Assembly (NCBI GenBank): GCA_910585645.1
Contig: CAJUFP010000020.1
Span: forward strand, 1 to 52,919
From: an uncultured Hungatella sp.
GTDB taxonomy: Bacteria > Bacillota > Clostridia > Lachnospirales > Lachnospiraceae
DNA length: 52,919 nucleotides
Direction of reading: 5' to 3'
This document shows positions 41,982 to 51,613 of the stretch, in pieces. Position 1 is the stretch's first letter. Every line of letters begins with the position of its first letter. The notes beneath the pieces are model-generated. The model did not search any database and was not told the origin of the DNA. It saw nothing but the letters and a program-made list of their open reading frames with translations. Made by a program: the position numbers and the translations under genes.

Positions 41982-42914
41982 CTAATCCAATATCTCAACC
42001 TTTAAATTTTTAAAGAAGCACTCGCTGTCAATGTGGGTATTAAAACCGATCCGTCCCGGGGCCGGTCTATGCTGCATATGCTTTACATCTAACACCAATT
42101 CGTTATTTACATAGAATTGCCCATGTTCATCTATCAATACAGCTTTCACATGAACCCATTCATCTAAGGCAATCGTTTCTACCGGCGCTTCATAATCATT
42201 GATTCCAAATTCTCTGTAATAGGACCAGATATATCCCGGATACGCGAAGTATTGACAGCCATGGGCTCTTCTGAACGCATTGTCACACCCTCTTCCGTTT
42301 GCAGGCCTGATATAAAAACCTTCAAATTCCATATCCCTCTCATCAATCCGGAAGGCAATACCGATGAACCCTCTTGCCGCTTCCCGGCAGTCCGGCAATA
42401 ATCTGGACTTCATATCACATTCAATAATCCCGTTTTTCATCACCAGGCCCTTGACGGTTACATAGGAGTTGGTATCATCCTCCTGTATCTTTTCTGTCTT
42501 TACGGACTTAATGCCTTCCTCTAAAATTTCCAGAGACGTATGCAGGGCAGTCAGATTGTCTGCTGTCAGCAAAATATCTTTCAGATAAGAAACAGCCGTA
42601 GCCACAACCTTGCCTTCCGAAGTGATTACGGTATTCCCTTTTACCGTCAAGGCATCCGTATGCGCCACGATTGCTCCGGCTCCTTCTTCGTCAAACCACA
42701 AGGTCGCTTTGGGCTCATAGGATGAAATGGCTATCTGTCCCTTCTCCGGCGCCGTCAAAGCGGCCACTTCCAAAGCGGCTTTTTCCTCCGGTGTATACTT
42801 AGCCTGTGTAGCCGGATTGATTATATCCTTGCTTAAGAACTGATCTGTAAAATAAATTGTCTCAATGTTTAACTCCTGATTGTTAACTGCTAACACAATG
42901 TAAGTCCTGTTCAT
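41982..42914 (-). CDS. Protein with C-terminal concanavalin-like domain
   Basis: A 310-residue protein with no signal peptide. The C-terminal half looks like a concanavalin/LamG-type sandwich (FIGIAFRIDERDMEFEGFYI, then RRAHGCQYFAYPGYIWSYY, then VHVKAVLIDEHGQFYVN), related to 3-keto-disaccharide hydrolase or glycan-binding domains. The N-terminal 150 residues, rich in Thr/Ala/Glu, are not recognised. The ATG overlaps the upstream DUF4405 stop as ATGA with GGGGAG before it, so it is the third gene of the SUMF1-flavodoxin operon. It is AT-richer than the genes around it. Confidence 0.75.
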   Translation of the reverse strand: MNRTYIVLAVNNQELNIETIYFTDQFLSKDIINPATQAKYTPEEKAALEVAALTAPEKGQIAISSYEPKATLWFDEEGAGAIVAHTDALTVKGNTVITSEGKVVATAVSYLKDILLTADNLTALHTSLEILEEGIKSVKTEKIQEDDTNSYVTVKGLVMKNGIIECDMKSRLLPDCREAARGFIGIAFRIDERDMEFEGFYIRPANGRGCDNAFRRAHGCQYFAYPGYIWSYYREFGINDYEAPVETIALDEWVHVKAVLIDEHGQFYVNNELVLDVKHMQHRPAPGRIGFNTHIDSECFFKNLKVEILD

Positions 42915-43630
42915 AAATTCTCCCCTTTTCTATATGATGTACTCTCGGAATCTCTCTTGTACCTGCCTTTGTGGCTGATTTTCCGTCTGCCAAACGTTTT
43001 TCCCAGAACCGTAACCACCCAGACCGCCTGACACGCCCCAACCGTGGTCATCACACACTCCCCATAAAACTTAAGAGGTGCAAAAGCCATATTTTCATTA
43101 GAAATCAGGAACATGTTCCTCCATATCCCGCTTCTGAAAAAACAGTAAATTCCCGCCGCCAGCACCAGCAAAAACACCAGGTCATAGACATAGGCAAAAA
43201 TCGTTTCCTTCACAGTCCGGTATGCCTTTCCCAGAAAGCCTCTGGTGTGGAACCCCAGATGTATCCCCATGAGCACAAATCCCCATGACGTCCCCAGATT
43301 ATGAAGATCCCTTGCCCTCTGGGTAACCGTAAAAGGAGAAGCAGCGAACACATCCCCGGACATCATCACGGCGCTGACTGCCATAAGCCCCATGCCTCCC
43401 AGAAGAACCATGTCCGTCCCCACAAACAGGACTCTCCCCAGGGGATACCTGCCTCTTCCCAGCCCCCGATACCACTTTACATTCAGGACATGGTGAAGAA
43501 CAAAAAGCCCAAACAGCACACAGCCGTAAACCCCGTGGTGCAAAAGCCCGCTGCCCGCCCGGTAGCCCAGCAGATACACCATAAGCACATACATGGCCAT
43601 ATCCACAAGGATTTTCACTCTCCCTTTCAT
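42911..43630 (-). CDS. DUF4405 membrane protein, probable b-type cytochrome
   Basis: Integral membrane protein of 239 residues with four to six helices. Histidines lie in pairs within or beside helices (LLHHGVYGCVLFG, VLHHVLNVKW, RDLHNLGTSWGF, GIHLGFHTRGF), the arrangement of DUF4405 proteins, which are thought to bind haem and pass electrons across the membrane. I start at MKGRVKILVD, 4 nt after the stop of the flavodoxin fusion gene, so the two are coupled. It could supply electrons to the outward-facing flavodoxin domain encoded just upstream. A decayed second copy of its 3' end lies downstream. Confidence 0.82.
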   Translation of the reverse strand: MKGRVKILVDMAMYVLMVYLLGYRAGSGLLHHGVYGCVLFGLFVLHHVLNVKWYRGLGRGRYPLGRVLFVGTDMVLLGGMGLMAVSAVMMSGDVFAASPFTVTQRARDLHNLGTSWGFVLMGIHLGFHTRGFLGKAYRTVKETIFAYVYDLVFLLVLAAGIYCFFRSGIWRNMFLISNENMAFAPLKFYGECVMTTVGACQAVWVVTVLGKTFGRRKISHKGRYKRDSESTSYRKGENL

Positions 43631-43634
43631 GGCC

Positions 43635-45329
43635 CTATTGCTCCCGGATTCCGCTAAAAGCCAGCCACTGGGATATGCGCTCCTCCAGATCTCTTCCCCC
43701 GGAATAGTTGAACTCAAACCCAATCCCCACATAGGAATCCGGCACCAGCTTGGAAAGGTCCGACACGCTGTCCCCAAATATGGTTCCCCCGTGGCTGCTG
43801 AAAGGAATCACGATCTTTCCCGCAAAATCATACTGCTCCACAAAGGAAACCACCGGCATGGGCATAGTGGCCCACCAGGTGGGGTACCCCAGCAGCACTA
43901 CGTCATACTCCTCCATATTCTCCACACGGGTCGTAAGCCTGGGCCGGACATTCCCATTGAGGTCCGCCTGAGACACCTCATAGATATTCCCCCGATAAGG
44001 CGTCTCCATCTCAATCTCCACCAGGTCAGCCCCGGTCTTTTCCCGGATAATCCGGGCCCCGTTCTCCGTGTTGCCGGAATAAGAAAAATAAGCAATGAGA
44101 ATCCGTGGATTCTCCGGCATTTCAATATCCAGAGAATAGACCGTCTCTACAATCCCTTCCCCTGCCACCCCGTTTCTCCCAATCCGAAAGCCCAAATTCT
44201 CATCCCCGTCAATGGGATTAGCCGCCGACCGGTAAGCGCTCCTTAAGTGTTTGGCGAAGTCATTAAAGCCCCCGCCCCGGTTCACCCTCAGAGAGCCTCT
44301 CCGCGCCCCGGCCGGGTCCACAGTCCCTTCCAGGTCATAGGCTCCATAATAATCAAAACACCACTCCGACACATTGCCGTGCATGTTGTAAAGGCCGAAC
44401 TCATTGGGAGAAAGGCTGTCAACTGCTATGGTCTGTCCCCGGTTCTGGCTGGTCACCACCTCCGGATTTTTCCGGCTCACATAATTCTCCTCAATCAGAT
44501 AAGGATAACTGCCCTGAAAATTAGCATTGTCACTGGTGATCTGGTTCCCCGGATTAAAAACCGTATCGCTCCCTGCCCTAGCCGCGTACTCCCACTCCGC
44601 CTCGGTCAGAAGCCGGTAGCCGTTGGCGCTCCGGTCCCAGGTCACGGTCCGGTCCCCTATGGCGTAAACAGGCGTAAGCCCCCTGGCCTCACTGAGCCTG
44701 TTGCAGTATTCTGCCGCCTCATACCAGGTCACACTGTCCACCGGAAGATTCTCCCCCTGAAAATAGCTGGGATTCTCCCCCATGACCGCCTCATAATCCC
44801 TCTGGGTCACCTCAAAGGGGTCAATATAAAAAGCGCTGATTGTCACCTCATGGGACACCTCATCCGGCTCCCTCTGACGCTCCCCCTCCGGGCTTCCCAT
44901 GACAAAGGTTCCGCCCTCCAAACGTATCAGTCCATCCCGGATTTCCCCCGGCTCCCTGCCGCTTTCCAAGTTCCCGTTTTCTCCCATGGTTCCGCCAGAC
45001 TCCCGGCCTGACTCCTGACCTGCTTCCCCGGCCCTGTCAAAATCTCCGCCTGCCGCCAGGCCGCCTTCCCCGGCTCCGTCAAAATCTCCGCCTGCCGTCA
45101 AACCGGCTCCGCCAGACCCGCCGCCTGCCGTCACGCCCGCTTCCCCGGCTATGGAAGAGTTCTGTGCCCTTCTCCCGGCTCCTGCTCCCTCATTCCCGCC
45201 GGCCTTCTGCCGCGACCCCAGCCAATACCACCCGGCCCCGGCCGCCGTCAGAATCAGAACCGCAAGCGCCAGCATCAGAATCTGGGCCCTTTTCTTTTCA
45301 TGCTTCGTTTCATGCTTCTTTTCATTCAT
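43635..45329 (-). CDS. Membrane-anchored SUMF1 (FGE-sulfatase-type) domain fused to flavodoxin
   Basis: A 564-residue protein. A charged N-terminus and one membrane helix (AQILMLALAVLILTAAGAGW) are followed by a Gly/Ala/Glu/Asp-rich repeat linker, a SUMF1 domain at about 135-395 (GGTFVMGSPEGERQREPDE, then YRLLTEAEWEYAARAGSD, GNVSEWCFDYYG, NLGFRIGRNG) and a C-terminal flavodoxin domain from about 410 (ILIAYFSYSGNTENGARII, YPTWWATMPMPVVSFV). The Cys pair that formylglycine-generating enzymes need near the end of the SUMF1 fold is absent, and no sulfatase is nearby, so the domain is probably structural or binding. Coupled to the DUF4405 gene. Confidence 0.88.
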   Translation of the reverse strand: MNEKKHETKHEKKRAQILMLALAVLILTAAGAGWYWLGSRQKAGGNEGAGAGRRAQNSSIAGEAGVTAGGGSGGAGLTAGGDFDGAGEGGLAAGGDFDRAGEAGQESGRESGGTMGENGNLESGREPGEIRDGLIRLEGGTFVMGSPEGERQREPDEVSHEVTISAFYIDPFEVTQRDYEAVMGENPSYFQGENLPVDSVTWYEAAEYCNRLSEARGLTPVYAIGDRTVTWDRSANGYRLLTEAEWEYAARAGSDTVFNPGNQITSDNANFQGSYPYLIEENYVSRKNPEVVTSQNRGQTIAVDSLSPNEFGLYNMHGNVSEWCFDYYGAYDLEGTVDPAGARRGSLRVNRGGGFNDFAKHLRSAYRSAANPIDGDENLGFRIGRNGVAGEGIVETVYSLDIEMPENPRILIAYFSYSGNTENGARIIREKTGADLVEIEMETPYRGNIYEVSQADLNGNVRPRLTTRVENMEEYDVVLLGYPTWWATMPMPVVSFVEQYDFAGKIVIPFSSHGGTIFGDSVSDLSKLVPDSYVGIGFEFNYSGGRDLEERISQWLAFSGIREQ

Positions 45330-45433
45330 CCTCTCATCACACTCCCTCTAATCCGCTGTTTATCCCGGCACCGGCACAGACCGAAGGCCCAGGCCTCCAA
45401 AATCTCCGCCGAATCCTGTGCCTCCCAGGTATA

Positions 45434-46285
45434 TCACTCATGAATCTTCCACCCGTTGAGAAACTTCGCCGTCTGGGCTGCGCTGTGGTCAATAATCTCA
45501 CTGTACCCCAAATCCAGGGCTGCTATGGCTTCCATATCATCCTCATCCAGCTTAAAGTCCCAGATGTTAAGGTTCTCCTCCATGCGCTCCCTGTGTACCG
45601 ATTTGGGGATAATCACCACCCCCTTCTGTACATTCCACCGAAGGGCCGCCTGGGCCGCGCTCTTCCCATACTTTGCCCCGATCTCTGTCAATACCGGGTG
45701 GGTGAAAATCCCGTGTTTTCCCTCAGCCAGCGGCCCCCAGGCTTCCGGCTGCACGCCGAACTCCCTCATCACCTCAAGGCCATTTTCCTGGGCAAAGAAG
45801 GGGTGAAGCTCCACCTGGTTTACCATAGGTTTCACCTTCACATTGAGGCACAGGTCCGCAAGCCTCTCCGGATAAAAATTGCACACCCCGATTGCCCGGA
45901 TTTTCCCCTCCTCATACAGCTCCTCCATGGCCCGCCAGGAGCCGTAATAGTCATTCATTGGCTGGTGAATCAGATACAAATCAAGATAGTCAAGGCCCAG
46001 TTTCCCAAGGGAAACCTCAAATGCCTTTTTCGCGTTTTCATACCCTGCGTCCTGAATCCACAGCTTTGTGGTAACAAAAAGTTCTTCCCTGGGAACGCCG
46101 CTCTTTTTAATCGCCGCCCCCACAGCCTCCTCGTTAAAATACGCGGCGGCGGTGTCAATGAGCCGGTACCCCGCCTCCAGGGCGTCCCTTACCGCCTGCT
46201 CACAGACCGCTGCCTCCGGCACCTGAAACACGCCGAACCCTTCCATTGGCATTTTCACTCCGTTGCTTAATGTCACAAATTCCAT
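45434..46285 (-). CDS. Aldo/keto reductase
   Basis: NADPH-dependent cytoplasmic reductase of 283 residues with a TIM-barrel fold. The tetrad is visible: Asp and Tyr in YRLIDTAAAYFNEEAVG, Lys in VTTKLW, His in LIHQP. The cofactor-binding end includes IIPKSVHRERMEENL. It resembles the 2,5-diketo-D-gluconate-reductase-like group that reduces many aldehydes and ketones. AGGAGG precedes the ATG. It lies 104 bp upstream of the SUMF1-flavodoxin gene on the same strand and may be cotranscribed with it. Confidence 0.94.
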   Translation of the reverse strand: MEFVTLSNGVKMPMEGFGVFQVPEAAVCEQAVRDALEAGYRLIDTAAAYFNEEAVGAAIKKSGVPREELFVTTKLWIQDAGYENAKKAFEVSLGKLGLDYLDLYLIHQPMNDYYGSWRAMEELYEEGKIRAIGVCNFYPERLADLCLNVKVKPMVNQVELHPFFAQENGLEVMREFGVQPEAWGPLAEGKHGIFTHPVLTEIGAKYGKSAAQAALRWNVQKGVVIIPKSVHRERMEENLNIWDFKLDEDDMEAIAALDLGYSEIIDHSAAQTAKFLNGWKIHE

Positions 46286-46397
46286 ATTTCCGTCCTCCTA
46301 ACCGTTTCTCTGTATGTTCTGACTCCATTTTACACCAATTCAAAAATTCTATCCAATACTCATGTCAAATGGTTCACCATGCCTGCAAGGCATACTT

Positions 46398-47744
46398 TTA
46401 AATCACCCTCTTGGCCTCCCATTTTCCTCCCCGCCACCGGATCCAGTAACATACCGACCGGTACAGCCAGTCCAGAACCGCCATGGAGACCCAGGCCCCC
46501 GCTGCCCCCATGCCAAGCCCCACAGCCAGAAGCCAGGCGCCTCCAAACCGGAACACCCACATGGAAAACACCGACATGCCCATGGTAAAATGCACGTCCC
46601 CCGCCGCCCGCAGAGACGCCGCAAGGATAAAAGCAGAAGGCCAGAGAACCACAGCCCCCACCGTATGCCACAAGAACATTTCCCTGGCCAGTTCCGCCGT
46701 TCCCCCTGACAACTGGTACAGAGACAAAACCACGGGAAGCGCCAGCCAGAGACACCCGCTGACCACAGCCACCCAGCCGTGGGTAAATAATAGCAGCTTC
46801 CGGTTGTAATACCGGGCCTGGTCATAATCCCCCGCCCCGGCACACCTTGCCAGAATCGTCACCACCGCCAGCTGAACCGCTGACCCTGGAATCATCTGAA
46901 TCGCCGCCAGATTCCCCGTCACCGCGTTGGCCGCTATGGCAACCGTTCCAAACCTGGTGATCAGGTTCAGAATCCCGATCTTCCCCAGCTGAAACAATCC
47001 GTTCTCACTCCCTCCCGGAATCCCCACTGCCATGATCTTTCTCACCATGGCCCCGTCAAACCGGTGCTTCCAGATTCTCTCCAGAGACAATTCCCGCCCC
47101 GGCTTAAGGAGCAGCACAAGGATTCCCACAGCCGCTGCCCACCGGGACACGCTGGTGGCAATGGCCGCCCCTCTGGTTCCCATTCCCAGGCCATAGATTA
47201 GAATTCCGTTCCCCACACAGTTCATCCCGTTCATGACCAGGGCCAGCTTCATGGTAATCTTGGAATTTCCCATGGTGCGGAAGATGGCCCCGCAGGCCTC
47301 ATACACCCCGATAGCCGGAATGGAACAGGCCACCACCGTCAGATACCGCTGCGCGTGAAACCAGACCTCATCCGTAATCCGGCCAAAAAGCGCCGACAGA
47401 ATCCACCCTGCCCCGCCAAACATCATCACCATGATACCAAACCCCAGGGCCCCGTTGAGCCACACCAGCTCCCCCGCCGCCGCCCTGGCCCTTTTCCTCT
47501 CACCAGAGCCAAGATACTGCCCCGCAACCACCGCTCCCCCGGAGGCCATGGCCGCGAAAATATAGATCAGCAGCTGAATCACCGAATCCACCAGGGAGAC
47601 CCCGGACACCGCCGCCTCCCCAACGCTGGCCACCATGACCGTGTCGATCATTCCCACCACCAGCTTCAGCGCCATTTCCCCCATCAGCGGGATAATCAGA
47701 GCCCACAGCTCCCTGTCACTAAAAAGCCTCTTACTGCCTTCCAT
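46398..47744 (-). CDS. MATE family exporter (copy 4)
   Basis: Twelve-helix multidrug/toxin antiporter of 448 residues with LWALIIPLMGEMALKLVVGM at the start, GGAVVAGQYLGSGERKRAR after helix 2 and GGSENGLFQLGKIGILNLI at the start of the second half. I start at MEGSKRL with AGGAGGGG 6 nt upstream. It lies upstream of the aldo/keto reductase gene on the same strand, with a short ATGCCT/AGGCAT hairpin after its stop. A substrate is not evident. Confidence 0.92.
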   Translation of the reverse strand: MEGSKRLFSDRELWALIIPLMGEMALKLVVGMIDTVMVASVGEAAVSGVSLVDSVIQLLIYIFAAMASGGAVVAGQYLGSGERKRARAAAGELVWLNGALGFGIMVMMFGGAGWILSALFGRITDEVWFHAQRYLTVVACSIPAIGVYEACGAIFRTMGNSKITMKLALVMNGMNCVGNGILIYGLGMGTRGAAIATSVSRWAAAVGILVLLLKPGRELSLERIWKHRFDGAMVRKIMAVGIPGGSENGLFQLGKIGILNLITRFGTVAIAANAVTGNLAAIQMIPGSAVQLAVVTILARCAGAGDYDQARYYNRKLLLFTHGWVAVVSGCLWLALPVVLSLYQLSGGTAELAREMFLWHTVGAVVLWPSAFILAASLRAAGDVHFTMGMSVFSMWVFRFGGAWLLAVGLGMGAAGAWVSMAVLDWLYRSVCYWIRWRGGKWEAKRVI

Positions 47745-47858
47745 ATGTGCCCCTCCTATTAACAAGGTTTCGGCACGCATCGCTTCGCTCCACCTGCCAC
47801 ATCATCGGAACGCATTCCAGTTGTAAAACTTTGTTTCACAAGCGTTCCTCCTCCCATC

Positions 47859-48440
47859 TTATTTTACGATTTCGATCTCCCTCAGCCAAGCGCTGACCTC
47901 AGCCTCCACATTCCCTGCCAAGCTGCCGGACACTTCATAGCCGTCTAAAATCTCAGAATCCGGGCAAAGTCCCTCCAACGTGCCAAGGCTGCTCCCAAAC
48001 CGGCTGCCTCTCAATCTCCTGTGCCACCTTCTCCGCATTGCCGCTACGCGAAAAATAGGAAACCAAAATCCGCCATCCCTCCGATACTTCCCCGCCTCCT
48101 GCATTGGAAGGAGCCGCTATAATCCGGCCTTCTTCGTCCCTGGCGTACTGTCTCAAAAACTCCCATGCAGCTTCCGCAATTCCCCTGGCCATGATCTTAA
48201 TTCCGGACGAGCATTCCTCCTCTGATCCGCCTTGGCTTCATCAAGGCAGAACGAGTAATCCTCCGAATATGCTAGTACGGGAACGATCTGGAACAAATCC
48301 GCCCCTGTCCGCTTCTGTATCTCTTTTGCCAGAACTTCCGTGTTTCCCTCCTGCAGCCGTTTCACAGTTCCATTCACATAATTTTCACCCCTGCGTGAAA
48401 AGAAAGCGATCAATTCCCCCACTGTCTTTCTCCTTGTCAT
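47859..48440 (-). pseudogene. Flavodoxin gene, broken by frameshifts and deletions
   Basis: Pieces in three frames belong to flavodoxin-type proteins. One frame gives LIAFFSRRGENYVNGTVKRL with QKRTGADLFQIVPVLAYSED. A second gives WRILVSYFSRSGNAEKVAQE, another N-terminal phosphate loop. A third gives GSSLGTLEGLCPDSEILDGY and ends in a typical flavodoxin C-terminal helix (VSAWLREIEI). The presence of two N-terminal motifs suggests that two tandem genes collapsed into one remnant. It is divergent from the broken LysR gene. Confidence 0.7.
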
Positions 48441-48548
48441 TGCCTTGTATTTTCAAGTCTTATTCTACAAATCCCTGCCTTGACAGGGAAGTTCCAAAAT
48501 AGTAAAATCACTTTAACCAAAAGTTTAAGCAAGGGGAGGACTATCTCT

Positions 48549-49467
48549 ATGTATAACCAGGCTCTGCATACATTTATTGAAGTTGCCGACTGCGGAAGTT
48601 TTCTAAAAGCTTCCGAAAAACTTTTTATCTCCCCCACACCCATTATGAAACAGATGAATCTGTTGGAGCAGCATATCGGCCTCTCCCTCATGATACGCAC
48701 CAACCAGGGGATTGTCCTCACAAGTGCCGGGAAATCCATTTATAAAGACGCCAAAGGAATCATACAGTATTCCAAAGAAGCCATTGCCCGGGCTAACATG
48801 GCGCAAATGGCCGGACAGGTTCCCGTCCGTGTAGGCACATCCGCTTTATACCCCTGTAAGGTTTTAATGGATCTATGGAATTCCATCAGTGACAGGTATC
48901 CTCATTTCAAGCTGAAAATAATCCCCTTTGAGGACACCAGTACAAGAACCGCTTTTTCAAACATCGGAAAAAAATATGATCTGATCATAGGCCCCATAAT
49001 TCTGTCAATGTGGCAAAAATCTCTGACTTTTTAGAATTGGGCCGCTGCCGTTTCTGCCTCGCTATGCCCAAACCCCATCCTCTCTCTGGTAAGCAGATGA
49101 TTTCCTATGAGGATTTACATGGGGAACGTCTTCTCATGCAGGCCAGAGGCAACAGCCCTGTCAACGATAAAATACGAGCAGACATAGAACATAACCATCC
49201 TGAAATCACCATCGCAGATCTTCCACATCATTATGATCTGGAGGCATTTAACCTGTGTGCGGAAGAAGGCTGTATTTTACTGAGCTTAGACACCTGGAGC
49301 GAAGTCCATCCCTCTCTGGTTACGATTCCCTTTCAGGTGGAGGATACGGTTCCCTACGGGATTCTTTCCCCCTGAAACCAAATCCCGAGACAGCGCAGTT
49401 TCTGGATATTATCCGTTCATTAGGAACTGTTGCGGAATTCTCCTCAAACTCAACCCCTGTCTCGTAA
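48549..49467 (+). pseudogene. LysR family regulator, broken by two frameshifts
   Basis: The N-terminal helix-turn-helix is intact (YNQALHTFIEVADCGSFLKA, then SPTPIMKQMNLLEQHIG). The effector-binding domain runs to IIGPI, where a one-base change near 48995 moves the frame to NSVNVAKISDFLELGRCRFC. Near 49365 a second shift moves to PLKPNPETAQFLDIIRSLG, which is the usual end. The protein would be about 300 residues if whole. It is divergent from the broken flavodoxin gene, which it probably once controlled. Confidence 0.8.
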
Positions 49468-49488
49468 CAGCCGGCTTTCTGAAGCCTT

Positions 49489-49665
49489 TCAAAAAAATCT
49501 GCTTTGGGGGGCTTCCTCTCCTGTTTCATCTGATAAAACAGCCCCTCCGGCTCCGTCCAGTCCTGCTCCCTGGCATACATCACCGAAAAAATCCTGAACT
49601 ACCCCTACCGGCACACCGAACAACAGACCGATGAGAATCCCCCGAATCAGAAGGCCTCCCATCAT
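49489..49665 (-). pseudogene. Relic of a LysE-type exporter N-terminus joined to an unknown tail
   Basis: MMGGLLIRGILIGLLFGVPVG is followed within one codon by an unrelated sequence. The first helix is that of LysE/RhtB amino-acid exporters. A different frame just after it gives MYAREQDWTEPEGLFYQMKQ, which looks like the end of another protein. The ATG overlaps the stop of the 78-residue gene. Two gene relics joined by a deletion is the likely explanation. Confidence 0.4.
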
Positions 49666-49898
49666 TTCCTCCCCTCTTCCTTCTCGATCTGCCATGCCAG
49701 GTAGTCCAGACAGTCAATCTGTTTCTGGCATATATGCAGAGCCTCCAGCAGATCTTTTCTGTGCCCCGACAGCACCTTAAGCTCCTGCCTCACTTCCCCC
49801 GCCTCATAATACTCCATAAAGCTGGTAATGGTGCCCTTATCACAGCCAGCGTCCTTCAGATTCTGGATCACGGCCGCCTCCCTTTTCTCCATATCCAT
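49662..49898 (-). CDS. Small helical protein, unknown
   Basis: A 78-residue protein that is helical throughout (MDMEKREAAVIQNLKDAGCD, then RQELKVLSGHRKDLLEALH and CQKQIDCLDYLAWQIEKEE), including a possible coiled coil. It resembles small helical proteins found next to LysR-regulated redox genes in Lachnospiraceae, but I cannot name a family. GGAAGG lies about 6 nt before the ATG. Its stop overlaps the relic exporter start as ATGA, a sign that they were once an operon. Confidence 0.65.
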   Translation of the reverse strand: MDMEKREAAVIQNLKDAGCDKGTITSFMEYYEAGEVRQELKVLSGHRKDLLEALHICQKQIDCLDYLAWQIEKEEGRK

Positions 49899-49900
49899 TC

Positions 49901-50390
49901 CTACCTTCCGTCACGGATGACCACAATCTTGGTGTCCCATCCCTCCAGCACCGGATTATCCTCCACTGCCGATACAAAATCCTCTGTCGGGTCAAAATAC
50001 CCCACCGCCGTGTACCGCTCCTGAATCTGGGCGTCATGGTAAAACAGCACGATCCGGTTGGGTTCCGAATAATACACCTCTCCCGCCTTCACCTCCGTGA
50101 CCTCCTCTGGATCCCAGGGAATATCATCATACCGGCTTGGCATATCATAATACTGCATATACTCCCATCCCTCATAATCATCATAGTGATAAATAGGAAG
50201 CCGCCACTGGGTAGTGCCCACATGCCTTGCAATGGCTGCCGCCGGCTAAAGTCTGGCGGCTCTCCACAGAGACAGCCTCCGTCTCAGTCTGTCCGTCTCC
50301 TCCCGCCTTGCCGCAGCCTGTAAAAAACAGGGCTGCAGCCGCTGTTATTGCCAGATAAGTTCCATATCTCTTGGCTGTCCTCTTTCTCAT
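49901..50390 (-). pseudogene. Cyclophilin-like lipoprotein, frameshifted
   Basis: The first frame encodes a lipoprotein signal ending in AALFFTGCGK and a short spacer, then runs out after CKACGHYPV. One base away, another frame gives LPIYHYDDYEGWEYMQYYDM and the C-terminal half of a cyclophilin-like fold (AGEVYYSEPNRIVLFYHDAQ, then RYTAVGYFD), similar to that in the DUF362 fusion. The N-terminal strands of the fold are missing, so there is a deletion as well as the shift. Confidence 0.7.
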
Positions 50391-50628
50391 TCTTAAACTC
50401 CTCCTGTCTTATTTTTCCTGTTATGTGTTATGGTGGGAAGTTCCTCTACTCTTAACCACCTGCTGTTTTCAGCCTTCCCTTATATTATAATTCCAATGCA
50501 AATATATAGCAAATACTCATATTAAATATTATACCATGCTTGACAGCTATGGACTTTTACATTATACTGTCACCAAAAGAATTACATCATTACTTAATCC
50601 ATCCACAGCCAGAAAGGAGATTTCCCCT

Positions 50629-51546
50629 ATGGAATTACGTGTCCTCCAGTATTTCCTGGCCGTCACCAGAGAACAAAGTATCTCCGGTGCGGCAGAGTCC
50701 CTCCACTTATCCCAGCCCACCCTTTCCAGGCAGCTGAAAGAGCTGGAAGAAGAACTGGGAAAGCAGCTTTTCATCCGCGGAAACCGCCGGATTTCCCTGA
50801 CCGAAGAAGGCATGATCCTGCGAAAGCGGGCAGAAGAAGTCATGGATCTGATCCGCAAGGCAGAGCAGGAAATATCCATCACAGACAATCAGATCTCCGG
50901 CGATGTCTTCATCGGTTCCGGAGAGACAGACGGAGTGCGCCTCTTAGCCCGTGCCGCCAGACAGCTCCAGAAGGATTACCCGGATATCAGCTACCACATC
51001 TCCAGCGGCGACACCACAGATGTGTTGGAGAGCCTGGATAAAGGCCTCATTGATTTCGGCCTTGTCTTCAGTACCGTAGACACTTCCAAATACGAATATG
51101 TGACTCTCCCCGTCACAGACTCCTTTGGCATTCTTATGCGAAAAGACAGCCCCCTGGCCGCCAGAGACTTTCTGACCCCGGAAGACCTCCATGACAAGCC
51201 CCTGATCTTTAACCGCAACACCAGGGACGGAGATCTGATTATGTCCTGGCTGAAAAAGAACCGCTCCGAAATCCATACAGCCGCCACCTATAATCTTCTC
51301 TTCAATGCCTCCCTCATGGTAGAGGAAGGCCTGGGATATGCCTTTGCCCTGGACAAGATCATCAACATAACAGAGGACAGTGACCTCCTGTTCAAGCCCC
51401 TGTCCCCTACTCTTCCGGCAAAAATGAACCTGATCTGGAAAAAATACCAGTTTTTCTCCAAACCTGCCCAGAAATTTTTAGAAAAACTCATCTTTCTGGC
51501 AGAACAGTACCCGACTCTGCCAGCCCCCGGGCAGACCAAATGGTAA
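50629..51546 (+). CDS. LysR family transcriptional regulator
   Basis: A 305-residue regulator. The N-terminal helix-turn-helix reads ELRVLQYFLAVTREQSISGA with HLSQPTLSRQLKELEEELG. The effector-binding domain includes GDVFIGSGETDGVRLLARA and LIDFGLVFS. I start at the ATG with AAGGAG 9 nt upstream; a longer frame begins in the intergenic region. It is divergent from the cyclophilin-like lipoprotein gene and convergent with the wall-binding cyclophilin-like gene, so it probably controls the redox and surface genes around it. It is the intact counterpart of the broken LysR gene to its left. Confidence 0.92.
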   Translation: MELRVLQYFLAVTREQSISGAAESLHLSQPTLSRQLKELEEELGKQLFIRGNRRISLTEEGMILRKRAEEVMDLIRKAEQEISITDNQISGDVFIGSGETDGVRLLARAARQLQKDYPDISYHISSGDTTDVLESLDKGLIDFGLVFSTVDTSKYEYVTLPVTDSFGILMRKDSPLAARDFLTPEDLHDKPLIFNRNTRDGDLIMSWLKKNRSEIHTAATYNLLFNASLMVEEGLGYAFALDKIINITEDSDLLFKPLSPTLPAKMNLIWKKYQFFSKPAQKFLEKLIFLAEQYPTLPAPGQTKW

Positions 51547-51613
51547 TCCGTTCCGCCAAATAGATACACTGGTATACCTTCCCAGTCTCCTGTCCTCTGG
51601 AATCAGGCATCCC

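Noticed and set aside
43635..45329. A working formylglycine-generating enzyme
   Set aside because: The catalytic Cys pair is not seen and no sulfatase gene is present.
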